Source of the DNA: Fidelibacterota bacterium
Lineage (GTDB): Bacteria > Fidelibacterota > UBA2242
Assembly: GCA_016782645.1 (NCBI GenBank)
Contig: JADHYC010000020.1
Location: 1 to 37,535 of the forward strand
Reading direction: 5' to 3'
DNA length: 37,535 nucleotides
Of this stretch, positions 9,601-17,751 are shown piece after piece; position 1 is the first letter of the stretch; each line of letters begins with the position of its first letter. The translations under genes were made by a program, and so were the position numbers. Under the pieces are notes generated by a model. That model was not told the DNA's origin. It was given only the letters and a program-made list of their open reading frames with translations, and ran no database searches.

Positions 9601-10228
9601 AAATTCAGTTGATTCTACAGGCGAATATGAAAGATTAGATCTTATTGTATATGATAAAAATCAAAATGGCAGTTATGATTGGCAAGAAGATGTTATTTTG
9701 GCCGGTCATGTAGTAGAAGTAAACGATATAATACGCTGGGCAGGTACAGTATTTTCCATTGATTTTATGGATGCAGCGGATGAATCTCAACTACCTAAAC
9801 TAAATGATGTATATCGGATAAAATTTATCCGTCCGTTATCACAAGTGGAATCTTTTGTATTTACCGTTAGACCAGAAAATAGCGTTGATAAAACAAATAT
9901 CAAAACAACCATGGATTCTATTAAAGTTGTTCCAAATCCATATATTGCTACAAATGCAATGGAAGCAGCCGTTATTAACCCGTTTCTTAACCAAGGACGT
10001 CGGATTATGTTTACCCATCTTCCAGCGAATTGTGTGATACGTATTTTTACTCCTACGGGAACACTTGTAGATAGGATCGACGTGAATAATGAATCGGATA
10101 ATGGAATGGTTCATTGGGATTTATTATCTAAAGAAGATCTAGAAATAGCAGCAGGCATGTATATTTATCATGTGAAATGCAATGTAACAGCTAAAGAAAA
10201 AATTGGTAAGTTTGCAGTTATAAAATAA
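6647..10228 (+). CDS. Large secreted FN3/FlgD-like protein paired with the TonB receptor
   Basis: A 1193-aa exported protein that starts at GTG 6647, seven bases after AAGGAG. Residues 1-22 are a signal peptide ending YGQ. The N-terminal 600 residues are rich in Trp and Gly, with Asp-rich, probably calcium-binding stretches near 359-375 (DGIDNDDDGLMDE) and 405-480. A fibronectin-III-like region starts near 603 (LKATPGDGKVILIWDD, later GYKLYRS). The last hundred residues (about 1091-1193) are a FlgD/T9SS-like beta module (VVPNPYIATN ... GMYIYHV ... KIGKFAVIK). I know of no defined function. Position between a TonB receptor and a PorV-like barrel suggests a surface lipoprotein-like partner, perhaps taking the place of SusD. 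That role is inference. The family recurs in Calditrichota/KSB1-type genomes, as far as I recall. Confidence 0.85.
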   Translation: MKISTRFLVFIILCIVPLILYGQEKRYDGPEDPAGDIAAERAGFMNGNRLLMYFVNNTQVAEWPRANASRWPNDYSGTKICDVASVLIGSEVYIYQDSIPITDINEVTLLAELGQIDTLYFVETSSYNAGIASGTEPDMNWNRTVEWGLYPVPGYCNEAQDYPAMSNKPDSWPLGGWPSTGFEKKWPGEWNGRFGRGIKYADLECYYVANDAQDMENIIQRGDPEQKLITEGPRYYPRPGMYIGDINPNVTIQKGFPWGGLGLRVEVRGFQWNNPETQDMIFWEYNISNISDYTLPSCGFGIFVDPSIGGDTGNDHETASFHKLLDLCYVWEKEGVGEGGKTPGIFGIAYLESPGKPYDGIDNDDDGLMDEKRDNPAGNIIGPTDGIQDIDKFLAFYNYSLDELRDHYEGDEDQDWQDGYDANGNGTYAYLDENGNWQLEPSEWAGDDVGLDGVGPLDLQYDGPDEGECNGMPDWREGVGCEPNFNATDVSEADMLGLTAFNVVDWPTWKEKFWIKHDKSIWKFMDSNTFNEYVSASYLFEFFSSARFPLSKGRTSRVSMAMLASFEDLVTLNSERKAPRMFKMKQNAQLIYERDYRFAQPPLMPTLKATPGDGKVILIWDDMADKNTREPLLGRINDFEGYKLYRSTDKLFQDTEVITDGQGVKMFKKPIFQCDKIDNITGYADYGFIEGTAFYLGDDTGIRHHFIDEYVINGRTYYYALVAYDYGIEQFGISPTENNVVVELDEAETVIRMGKNVQVVTPRVRAAGYIPPSIKIDESQTSKEIEPGMIVPTVVSNRDVKANHTYCVTFGVDTIATYTGGGRWHHPMDLKYVTSKLFVYDITDDKEKLVYSETKDNYSEDNIVHHKSPEVSDIERYDYHSFKEGEIQTDVFDGISLTINPITIDTAYLDIDNIGWITGNSPIHIDVGFIGYSYYPWEYEIVFTNSYSTYETRNDGKRVTEPNGDKIGSSNLIFDHKYNFYVINKNSVDSTGEYERLDLIVYDKNQNGSYDWQEDVILAGHVVEVNDIIRWAGTVFSIDFMDAADESQLPKLNDVYRIKFIRPLSQVESFVFTVRPENSVDKTNIKTTMDSIKVVPNPYIATNAMEAAVINPFLNQGRRIMFTHLPANCVIRIFTPTGTLVDRIDVNNESDNGMVHWDLLSKEDLEIAAGMYIYHVKCNVTAKEKIGKFAVIK

Positions 10229-10272
10229 AAGAATGGCATAGGGATATTCAATATCTATAAGGAGAGCTTATA

Positions 10273-11319
10273 ATGAAACTATTATTTATGTTTATTTTAA
10301 TCATGTTATTCTCAACCAGTTTACTCACTCAAGATAACCGAGTAGGAACAACAGCCGCAACGTTTTTAGAAATGGGGATTGGCAGCGCCGGAAATGCAAT
10401 GGGCGAGGCCTATGTAAGTGTGGCACGCGATTTATCCTCAATTTACTGGAATCCCTCTGGCTTGGCCTATATTGAATCGAATGAGGCACAATTTATGTAT
10501 CGCCCATGGATAGCAGATATAAATATAACATTTGTAGGTGGCGCAGTATTTCTACCACGAATTGGAACATTAGCTTTAGGAATTACAAGTATGAATTTTG
10601 GTAGTACTGAAGTAACAACGCTCGAAATGCAAGAAGGAACCGGGGAGATGTTCAGTGCCATGGACTATGCTGTTAGTTTTTCTTACGCCAGAAAATTAGC
10701 ACAATGGTTTGCATTTGGAGTTACCGGAAAATTTATATCATCAGAAATTAGTCGCCTTAATGCCAATGCAATTGCCATGGATTTAGGTGTGATTGTTAAT
10801 ACTCGCTTTTTCTCACCAGATGGAAATCGAGAAAATGGCTTGACAATTGGAATGAGTATAAGTAATTATGGTACGCGAATGCGATACGAAGGCATGGAAT
10901 TATTAAGATCGATTGATATATTGCCAAATCAACATGGAAATTACAAAGATGTTGAAGGACAATTTAAATTGCAGAGCTGGGATCTCCCGGTAATCTTCCG
11001 CATAGGAGTTTCTTTTCATCCAATTATAATTGGTTCACAACGTTTAACATTGTCTCTCGATGCACTCCATCCGAATAATAATAGCGAATCAGTAAATGCA
11101 GGTGCTGAATATCAAATTGCAACGCCTAGTGTTGGATGTTTTTTGCTTCGAGGAGGATGGCATGGCTTATTTCTGGATGGAACTCAGCACGGCTTAACTT
11201 TCGGTAGTGGAATCCATTTTACTCTACTTCATAATAAAATAGTAAAGGTTGATTATGCTTTTCAAGATGTCGGGATTCTAGGAAATTATTCTACTTTTAC
11301 ATTAGGAATCGTTTTTTAA
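10273..11319 (+). CDS. PorV/UPF0164-family outer-membrane beta-barrel protein
   Basis: A 348-aa protein with a signal peptide (1-19, ending LLTQ). It has the family hallmark near the N-terminus: GSAGNAMGEAYVSVARDLSSIYWNPSGLAYI. The rest is alternating beta strands ending in TLGIVF, an outer-membrane barrel end. PorV is the shuttle and attachment partner of T9SS; UPF0164 relatives in other FCB phyla often sit beside TonB receptors. AAGGAG (10259-10264) precedes the ATG. The gene lies 44 nt after the 1193-aa protein and directly before T9SS-tagged nucleoside hydrolases. It may therefore help place these cargo proteins at the surface, which is inference. Confidence 0.85.
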   Translation: MKLLFMFILIMLFSTSLLTQDNRVGTTAATFLEMGIGSAGNAMGEAYVSVARDLSSIYWNPSGLAYIESNEAQFMYRPWIADINITFVGGAVFLPRIGTLALGITSMNFGSTEVTTLEMQEGTGEMFSAMDYAVSFSYARKLAQWFAFGVTGKFISSEISRLNANAIAMDLGVIVNTRFFSPDGNRENGLTIGMSISNYGTRMRYEGMELLRSIDILPNQHGNYKDVEGQFKLQSWDLPVIFRIGVSFHPIIIGSQRLTLSLDALHPNNNSESVNAGAEYQIATPSVGCFLLRGGWHGLFLDGTQHGLTFGSGIHFTLLHNKIVKVDYAFQDVGILGNYSTFTLGIVF

Positions 11320-11353
11320 TCTAAATCTGATTAATATGAGGTGTTTATTTAAA

Positions 11354-13522
11354 ATGAAAACAGTATCACCATATTGGATGACAATTTTTATATTACTGAT
11401 TAATTTAATTCATATTGATATCAATTATGCTCAAGAAAAGGTCATCTTTGACACTGATATTGGCCCTGATTGGGATGATGTAGGTGCAACGGCAACATTG
11501 CATGCTCTGGCCAATCTTGGAGAATCTGAAATCTTAGCAATGATGGTATCGAGTGGAGGGCATTCAGGAACTTGGGGGCCGCCTTGTCTTGATGCATTCA
11601 ATACTTACTACGGTAGGCCAGACATTCCAATAGGGGTTGCTCAGGATGGGCCGGAGTTTGGCTCCAGCTATAACCAACAGATTGCACAAGAATTTCCTCA
11701 GGATTTAGAAACTGGTAATGCATGGGATGCCGTAGAATTATATCGCAAAGTCCTGTCCGAGCAGCCAGACAGCAGCGTTGTTATTGTAACAGTTGGTTTT
11801 ATAACGAACATAGAGGATTTATTAAAATCAGAATCCGATAACTACAGCACTTTAAATGGAATGGATCTTGTTAATAAAAAAGTGAAGCGATGGGTATGCA
11901 TGGGAGGGGGGTACCCTAGTTCCGGGGGAGAATTTAATTTTAAAATGGATGCAGTCGCAACTAAATTTGCTGTTGACAATTGGCCGAAATCTATTTTATT
12001 CAGTGGTTTTGAAATTGGAGCCCCTATTCACACAGGTGCCAAACTTGCATTAACTTCAGATGTGAATCCTATCCGTAGAGCCTATCAATTAGCCTGCGGT
12101 TCTGTTGGGTGCACTAATTCGAGTTGGGATCAAACAGCGGTACTGGCTGCTGTTCGTGACCCCTTGTTATATTGGGATTTGGAAACAGCGGGCTATTGTT
12201 ATGTTTCGAATAATGGCTCAAATGAATGGTGTTCTTTACCAGATAAAGACCACAGCTATTTAATTAAAAGAGTTTCTAACGCAGAACTGACTGAGATAAT
12301 TGACAATTTAATGGCTGACCTTCATGGTATGCCTGAAGTGATGATCAATTCTCCCGCTCATGGTGCTACATTTGATAACGGAGCCGATATCACAATTGAA
12401 GCAACCGCCTCAGATACTAATGGTCAGATTATTAAAGTAGAATTCTTTGCTCGTACGACAAAAATAGGAGAAGATATCACTCCTCCTTATAGTATAATGT
12501 GGAACAATGTTGTGAGAGGAGGATATTATTTGACAGCTAAAGCTATTGACAATGACGGCAATTCGACGCTCTCAGACCCTGTGAAAATTTTTGTTGGCGA
12601 TTTGGACAAAAGCTTTGTTGGTTATTGGATGTTTGAGAACAATGTCGCGGATTCTTCTGGAAACGGCAACGATGGCACTATTATAGGTAACCCAAAATTT
12701 GTTGCCGGGCAGATTGGAAACAAGGCTTTGGAATTCATTACCAGCCAGGATTTTGTAAAGATTCCCGCGAGTCCGGATTTTAGCATAACGAGCTTCACAC
12801 TTGCAGCATGGGTGAATATTCCACAGCCAATTCCCAGTGGATGGAGAAACATAATAGAACATAATCGCTGGGGCAATAACTGGTTTGGATTATGGAAAAG
12901 TGCTAATGGAAACAAGTTTCATTTTAGATGGACTAACAATGGAAATGCTACGTCAGACTTTTCTTCAACCATTTCACCTGATAATTGGTATCATGTTGCG
13001 GCTACCTATGATGCGACCCAAAGAAAGGCCAAGTTATATTTAAACGGAAATCTCGATAAAATAATTCAAAATGCAGATGTGCCTGAACCTACAGATGCAG
13101 AATTAAGGATCGGTATAAATTTGGATAATAGTGAAGACTTCAAAGGAATAATAGATGACGTACGTGTGTATAATCGCGTATTAGATGATACAGAGATTAA
13201 GGGACTATTAACTGTAACATCAATTGAAGACAAAAACGAATTTGACAATGAATTCTTGCCAAATACGTATAATTTGACTAACTATCCAAATCCTTTTAAT
13301 CCATCAACGACAATTCGATATAGCGTACCGATCAATTCTCATGTCAAAATTGATGTGTATGATATAAACGGACACAAATTAACAACTTTAGTGGATGCAA
13401 TGAAACAGGCAGGAATTTATACAATTCCATTTGACGGAAATAACTTTTCTTCAGGCGTATATTTCTATCGCCTCAAAACTGAGCAATATGAAGCTACAAA
13501 AAAAATGCTTTTTGTAAAATAA
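11354..13522 (+). CDS. Secreted nucleoside hydrolase with Ig-like, LamG-like and T9SS sorting modules
   Basis: A 722-aa multidomain enzyme that should cleave the N-ribosidic bond of nucleosides to ribose and base. I start at ATG 11354 because GAGGTG (11338-11343) is well spaced for it; an ATG at 11336 has no ribosome site. Residues 1-26 are the signal peptide. The IUNH domain (about 28-325) has the Ca-binding DTDIGPDWDDVGA motif near 33-44 and the late SSWDQTAVL motif carrying the last metal Asp. Then come an Ig-like domain (about 328-412), a LamG-like concanavalin fold (about 419-617, GYWMFENNVADSSGNGNDG, AAWVNIP) and the NYPNPFNPSTT sorting module (635-722). It would be exported and anchored or released at the surface. 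The exact nucleoside is unknown. Confidence 0.92.
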   Translation: MKTVSPYWMTIFILLINLIHIDINYAQEKVIFDTDIGPDWDDVGATATLHALANLGESEILAMMVSSGGHSGTWGPPCLDAFNTYYGRPDIPIGVAQDGPEFGSSYNQQIAQEFPQDLETGNAWDAVELYRKVLSEQPDSSVVIVTVGFITNIEDLLKSESDNYSTLNGMDLVNKKVKRWVCMGGGYPSSGGEFNFKMDAVATKFAVDNWPKSILFSGFEIGAPIHTGAKLALTSDVNPIRRAYQLACGSVGCTNSSWDQTAVLAAVRDPLLYWDLETAGYCYVSNNGSNEWCSLPDKDHSYLIKRVSNAELTEIIDNLMADLHGMPEVMINSPAHGATFDNGADITIEATASDTNGQIIKVEFFARTTKIGEDITPPYSIMWNNVVRGGYYLTAKAIDNDGNSTLSDPVKIFVGDLDKSFVGYWMFENNVADSSGNGNDGTIIGNPKFVAGQIGNKALEFITSQDFVKIPASPDFSITSFTLAAWVNIPQPIPSGWRNIIEHNRWGNNWFGLWKSANGNKFHFRWTNNGNATSDFSSTISPDNWYHVAATYDATQRKAKLYLNGNLDKIIQNADVPEPTDAELRIGINLDNSEDFKGIIDDVRVYNRVLDDTEIKGLLTVTSIEDKNEFDNEFLPNTYNLTNYPNPFNPSTTIRYSVPINSHVKIDVYDINGHKLTTLVDAMKQAGIYTIPFDGNNFSSGVYFYRLKTEQYEATKKMLFVK

Positions 13523-13553
13523 CTATAACATATTATACGAGAGAGGAAATTAG

Positions 13554-14567
13554 ATGAAAACAATAATCCTTTTTCTTTTTACAATATTTTTAATCTTTTC
13601 AAGTTGCAAAACAGAATCCTCAAGAAATGTTGAAAATACAAAGTCGAACAAAATAAGAGTCATTTTAGATACGGATGCCAATAATGAATTGGATGATCAG
13701 CATGCAATTGCGTATATGTTATTCAACGGTCAAATTTTTAATGTAGAAGGTATAACAGTTAATAGGACCTATAATGGGGGCAGCATAGATAAACATTTTG
13801 AAGAGGCTGAGAGAATCGTCAAATTATGCTCGCTACATTCACAAATCAAAGTTTACAAAGGTGCAAGTGGAAAATATGATGAAATAATAAACCACATCCA
13901 TGAGCCCAATTTTGATGGTTCGGAGGCGGTTAATTTTATTATTGAAAGAGCAAAAGCTCAAGACGAGCGAAAATTGGTATTGTTACCTATTGGAAAACTC
14001 ACAAATATTACCCTCGCACTAAAAAAAGATCCGTCTATTGCTTCTAATATTCGCATAGTATGGCTAGGTACTAACTATCCAGAACCTGGAGAATATAATT
14101 TTGTTAATGACACTTCTGCTGTGAAACCTATTCTTGAATCGGATGTTGAATTCGAGATGGTCATGGTCAGATATGGCAAGCCAACAGGTACGGACGCCGT
14201 TGTAGCATATTTAAAAGATTTTCAGCAGAAAATGCCTGGTAAAGGTCCACATATTTCCGAACCAGTCACGGGAAGACATGGTGGAGAGTTCACAAATTTT
14301 GGAGATTATTCGGTCAATTTATTTGAGAACTTTCCTGGTCGTCCCAGTTCACGACCATTATATGACATGGCAGCTGTTGCTATTGTAAAAAATCCTGATT
14401 GGGCACATCGAGTCAGCATAAATGCTCCTAAATTTACAGGGGGGAAATGGATTGATCAACCTAATAATCCTCGAAAAATAATCATTTGGGAAAATTTTGA
14501 TAAAGAAAATATCATGCACGATTTTTACCAAAGCATGAGTCACTATATTCTAGCCAAACTATTTTAG
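13554..14567 (+). CDS. Nucleoside hydrolase family lipoprotein
   Basis: A 337-aa lipoprotein with the lipobox FSSC at 15-18. The mature part is a single IUNH fold with the motif ILDTDANNELDDQHA (metal-binding Asp cluster), LLPIGKLTNITLAL, and the late SRPLYDMAAVAIV motif that supplies the last Asp. It lacks the extra modules of its two neighbours and should face the periplasm or cell surface. It lies 31 nt after the T9SS-tagged hydrolase and 62 nt before the third one. Three divergent hydrolases side by side suggest different nucleosides, or successive steps at the surface and in the periplasm. A GAGAGG ribosome site precedes the ATG. Confidence 0.9.
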   Translation: MKTIILFLFTIFLIFSSCKTESSRNVENTKSNKIRVILDTDANNELDDQHAIAYMLFNGQIFNVEGITVNRTYNGGSIDKHFEEAERIVKLCSLHSQIKVYKGASGKYDEIINHIHEPNFDGSEAVNFIIERAKAQDERKLVLLPIGKLTNITLALKKDPSIASNIRIVWLGTNYPEPGEYNFVNDTSAVKPILESDVEFEMVMVRYGKPTGTDAVVAYLKDFQQKMPGKGPHISEPVTGRHGGEFTNFGDYSVNLFENFPGRPSSRPLYDMAAVAIVKNPDWAHRVSINAPKFTGGKWIDQPNNPRKIIIWENFDKENIMHDFYQSMSHYILAKLF

Positions 14568-14629
14568 TTGTTATGATAATTGTTTTTATAAAATCGTATA
14601 GACTCAATTTTTATACATGAGGAAATCCA

Positions 14630-16691
14630 ATGAAATCTGTTTTTCAAAAAGTTGTATTCCATCCATTTCTTAGAGCATGGTACACTCTTTTATTTATTCT
14701 CCTAATTCATACTATCGCTTTCTCTCAGGTAAAACTTATTCTTGATACGGACATGTGTGGAGACATGGATGATGTCGGTGCCTTAGCCATCCTGCATGCT
14801 ATGGCAAACAGTGGAGAGGTAGAAATCCTTGCCGTCTGCTTCAACGAGGTACACGAAAGCGGCGCAGCTGCCATCGATGCCATTAACACCTGGTATGGAC
14901 GTGGCAATATCCCAGTTGGTATCTATAAGGGTACACTTTCCAGTCCGGATAATTCAAAATATCTAGATGCCCTTATGGAATTCCCCCACGACCTTAGCAA
15001 AGAAACCGCTCCCAGCGCTATGGATGTATATCGACAAAGTTCTATTGGAACAGACGGACAGCTCCGTGACGATCATCAGTGTCGGTTTTATTAATAACCT
15101 TGATGATCTCTTGAGAGCAGAACCGGATCTGGTTGCTCAAAAGATTAAAGAACTGGTTATTATGGGCGGTGTTAATAACGACAATTTTAATCTTGTTAGA
15201 CACAATCTGGTGGATGTATCAGAGAACATCATCGAGAACTGGCCAACACCCATTGTTTTCAGTCAAGAAGGAAGCTCAATCTTAACTGGTGACAATTTGC
15301 AATACGCCCCGGAAGAAAATCCGGTTCGTGAGGCTTTCTTTAGATTTTTGGGGAATGAATTTAACAGCCGTTCCAGCTGGGATGAGATAGCCGTTTTATA
15401 TGGTGTGCGCGGTTTATCATCATACTTTAACGAAATAACCAGTGGAACCGGTTCTTTACTCAATGGTTATGTTTGGCAGATTGAACCCGGTTTTCGGTCC
15501 TATCTGAGTAATCGCCTTTCTAATCCGAGCTATGTACGGATCATAGAAGAGCTAATGGACCAATTACCTATCGGTGTTCATTTTAATATCTCTGCATACT
15601 CCGGCTGGTTGCCTTTCTCGGTCGAATTCGATGCATCGATTTCAAACGTAGGTGGAAACCGATCTATTCAACAGTATCTGTGGGATTTTGGAGATAATTC
15701 AACAGGAGAAGGTGAAAAGGTTTCACACATTTATAACGCGATAGGAAGTTTTAACGTTCAGTTATCTACTATTGATAATTTTGGTGATTCGTTAAATACC
15801 TCAAAGATGATAGGTGTTTTTGATCCAATTTTTAGCTCAATAGAATACTATGGTAATGCAAATAATTATGAAAGGATTGACGAGAATCTTTGGTCTAGCC
15901 AAATTGATAAAGACGATTTGCGTTATTATCTAGGTGGGAATGAACGAACTACTGAAAAGGCATTGCCAGGGTTTTGTTTTATAAAAGATAGTACGTTTTC
16001 TGATTTTACTTTAAATATGACGGTTCGTACGGGTGAGGATTTGTCCCAAAATCGTTATGCAGACTATTCGATTATTTTTGGTTATGTAGATGAAGAAAAT
16101 TATAATTATATCTTGATGAAGCACACTACTTCATGCATAGTGAATGTCTCTAACGGGCAGAGTATAAATTTATATTGGACGAGTCAGAAAGGATTACCGG
16201 ATGAAGAGTATAATCAGGTGACATTAAGTCTTCATGGTGATCAATTAACTGTATTAGTGGATAGTACTGTTTTTCTAACATCCAAGAATACAAGGCTATC
16301 AGCGGTTGGAAAAATTGGCTTTGGTTCAAAAAGTTATTCTGTCTTTTTTGATGATATTCAAATATTGCGCACTGTTACCTCAGTTGGTATGGATTTACCT
16401 AAAACTTTACCTTCTCAAATTAAATTATGGCAAAATTATCCCAATCCATTCAACCCCACGACTACAATTCGATTCGACCTGTCCCAAAAAAGTTCTGTTG
16501 CGCTATTTATCTTCGATATCATTGGACGTAAAATTCGCACAATTATGAAGGGCAAGCGAGCTGCTGGCAGTCACGAGATCGTTTGGGATGGTTTGGATGA
16601 CACTGATTTGAGTGTGCCGAGCGGAGTTTATTTCGCTCAACTTCAGATTGGAGATATTGTTAAAACTATCAAATTGAATTTGATCCGTTGA
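14630..16691 (+). pseudogene. Third nucleoside hydrolase (PKD, concanavalin-like and T9SS modules), split by a +1 frameshift
   Basis: Frame one (14630-15094) gives a signal peptide and the motif LILDTDMCGDMDDVGALAI. Frame two (open over 14967-16691) carries the rest. They join at the AAA of 15036-15038: dropping one A gives VYRQVLLEQTDSSVTIISV, which aligns with LYRKVLSEQPDSSVVIVTV of the 728/722-aa paralogue. The joined protein is 686 aa: IUNH domain (about 34-310, with SRSSWDEIAVLYGVRG), a PKD domain (about 314-395, WDFGDNSTGEG and VSHIYNAIGSFNV), a concanavalin-like module (about 404-582), and the sorting module (about 594-686, LWQNYPNPFNPTTTIRF). The reading frame is otherwise intact, so this is a recent mutation, an assembly error, or less likely a programmed shift. 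Confidence 0.88.
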
Positions 16692-16735
16692 TTTATAAAT
16701 TTTTGTTTAATCTAAATTCATGAAAGGAGTCAGAA

Positions 16736-17737
16736 ATGTTTATCTTGCAAAGTTATTTGCCGGCTATCATTTTTTGTTTCATCACTATGCTATGCTGGGG
16801 ATCCTGGGCTAATACTCAAAAATTAGCAGGAAGGGAATGGAGGTTTGAACTATTTTACTGGGATTATGCCATTGGGGTTGTTCTGCTATCCGTTATCTTT
16901 GCTTTTACGTTGGGAAGTATCGGATCTGCAGGGAGAAGTTTCATTCAGGATATAGGACAGGCTGATTTTAGCAATATACTCTCAGCACTCATTGGTGGAG
17001 CTGTCTTTAATGCTGCTAATATCCTGTTGGTTACCGCCATTGCTATTGCTGGAATGTCGGTGGCATTTCCAGTTGGAATTGGGTTAGCCCTGGTTATAGG
17101 AGTAATTGTTAATTATATCGCCACCCCTCTGGGTAATCCGATTATTCTATTTTTTGGTGTTACCCTTGTGGTTATTGCCATTATCATAGATGCTGTAGCC
17201 TATAAAAGATTGCCGAGTCAAACAAAAGGTGTGACCACAAAGGGATTGGTGCTGTCTGTATTATGCGGAATTCTCATGGGCTTCTTCTATCGGTTTGTGG
17301 CCAGGTCCATGTCTACTGATTTTGTCAATTTAGAAGTTGGGAAATTGAGCCCCTATTCCGCAGTATTCTTTTTCTGTATCGGATTACTTGTTAGCAATTT
17401 TTTGTTCAATACCATAATAATGAAAAAGCCTCTTGTCGGAGAACCCGTAGCGCTATCTGCATATTTCAAAGGTGGCCTCCGTATCCATTCCATAGGAGTG
17501 CTGGGTGGTATCATTTGGTGTATCGGGATGTCATTTAGTATCATCGCTTCCGGTCAGGCCGGATTTGCGATATCGTATGGATTGGGCCAGGGTGCTACTA
17601 TGGTCGCGGCTTTTTGGGGTGTTTTTATATGGAAAGAGTTTAAGGAAGCACCAAAAGGAACCAACATCCTAATACTACTAATGTTTACCTTCTTTATTAT
17701 AGGATTAGGATTAATAATTACTGCACGAATAACATAG
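16736..17737 (+). CDS. GRP/ureide-permease-like membrane transporter (DMT superfamily)
   Basis: A 333-aa integral membrane protein with about ten hydrophobic helices. It has the landmarks of this group: MLCWGSWANTQKLAG, RFELFYWDYAIGVVLLS, GGAVFNAANILLVTAIAIAG, FPVGIGLALVIGVIVNYI and GVFIWKEFKEAPKGTN. The group contains glucose/ribose porters (GRP) and is related to plant ureide permeases, which move allantoin and uracil. In this operon it would carry ribose, or the free base, across the inner membrane toward ribokinase. A good AAGGAG ribosome site lies 8 bp before the ATG, and the next gene starts 14 nt after its stop. Family is firm; substrate is inference from neighbours. Confidence 0.9.
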   Translation: MFILQSYLPAIIFCFITMLCWGSWANTQKLAGREWRFELFYWDYAIGVVLLSVIFAFTLGSIGSAGRSFIQDIGQADFSNILSALIGGAVFNAANILLVTAIAIAGMSVAFPVGIGLALVIGVIVNYIATPLGNPIILFFGVTLVVIAIIIDAVAYKRLPSQTKGVTTKGLVLSVLCGILMGFFYRFVARSMSTDFVNLEVGKLSPYSAVFFFCIGLLVSNFLFNTIIMKKPLVGEPVALSAYFKGGLRIHSIGVLGGIIWCIGMSFSIIASGQAGFAISYGLGQGATMVAAFWGVFIWKEFKEAPKGTNILILLMFTFFIIGLGLIITARIT

Positions 17738-17751
17738 GATAATTTAGAAAA

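Noticed and set aside
11336..11353. Upstream start for the first nucleoside hydrolase
   Set aside because: No ribosome site precedes 11336, while GAGGTG is well spaced for ATG 11354, which gives a cleaner signal peptide.
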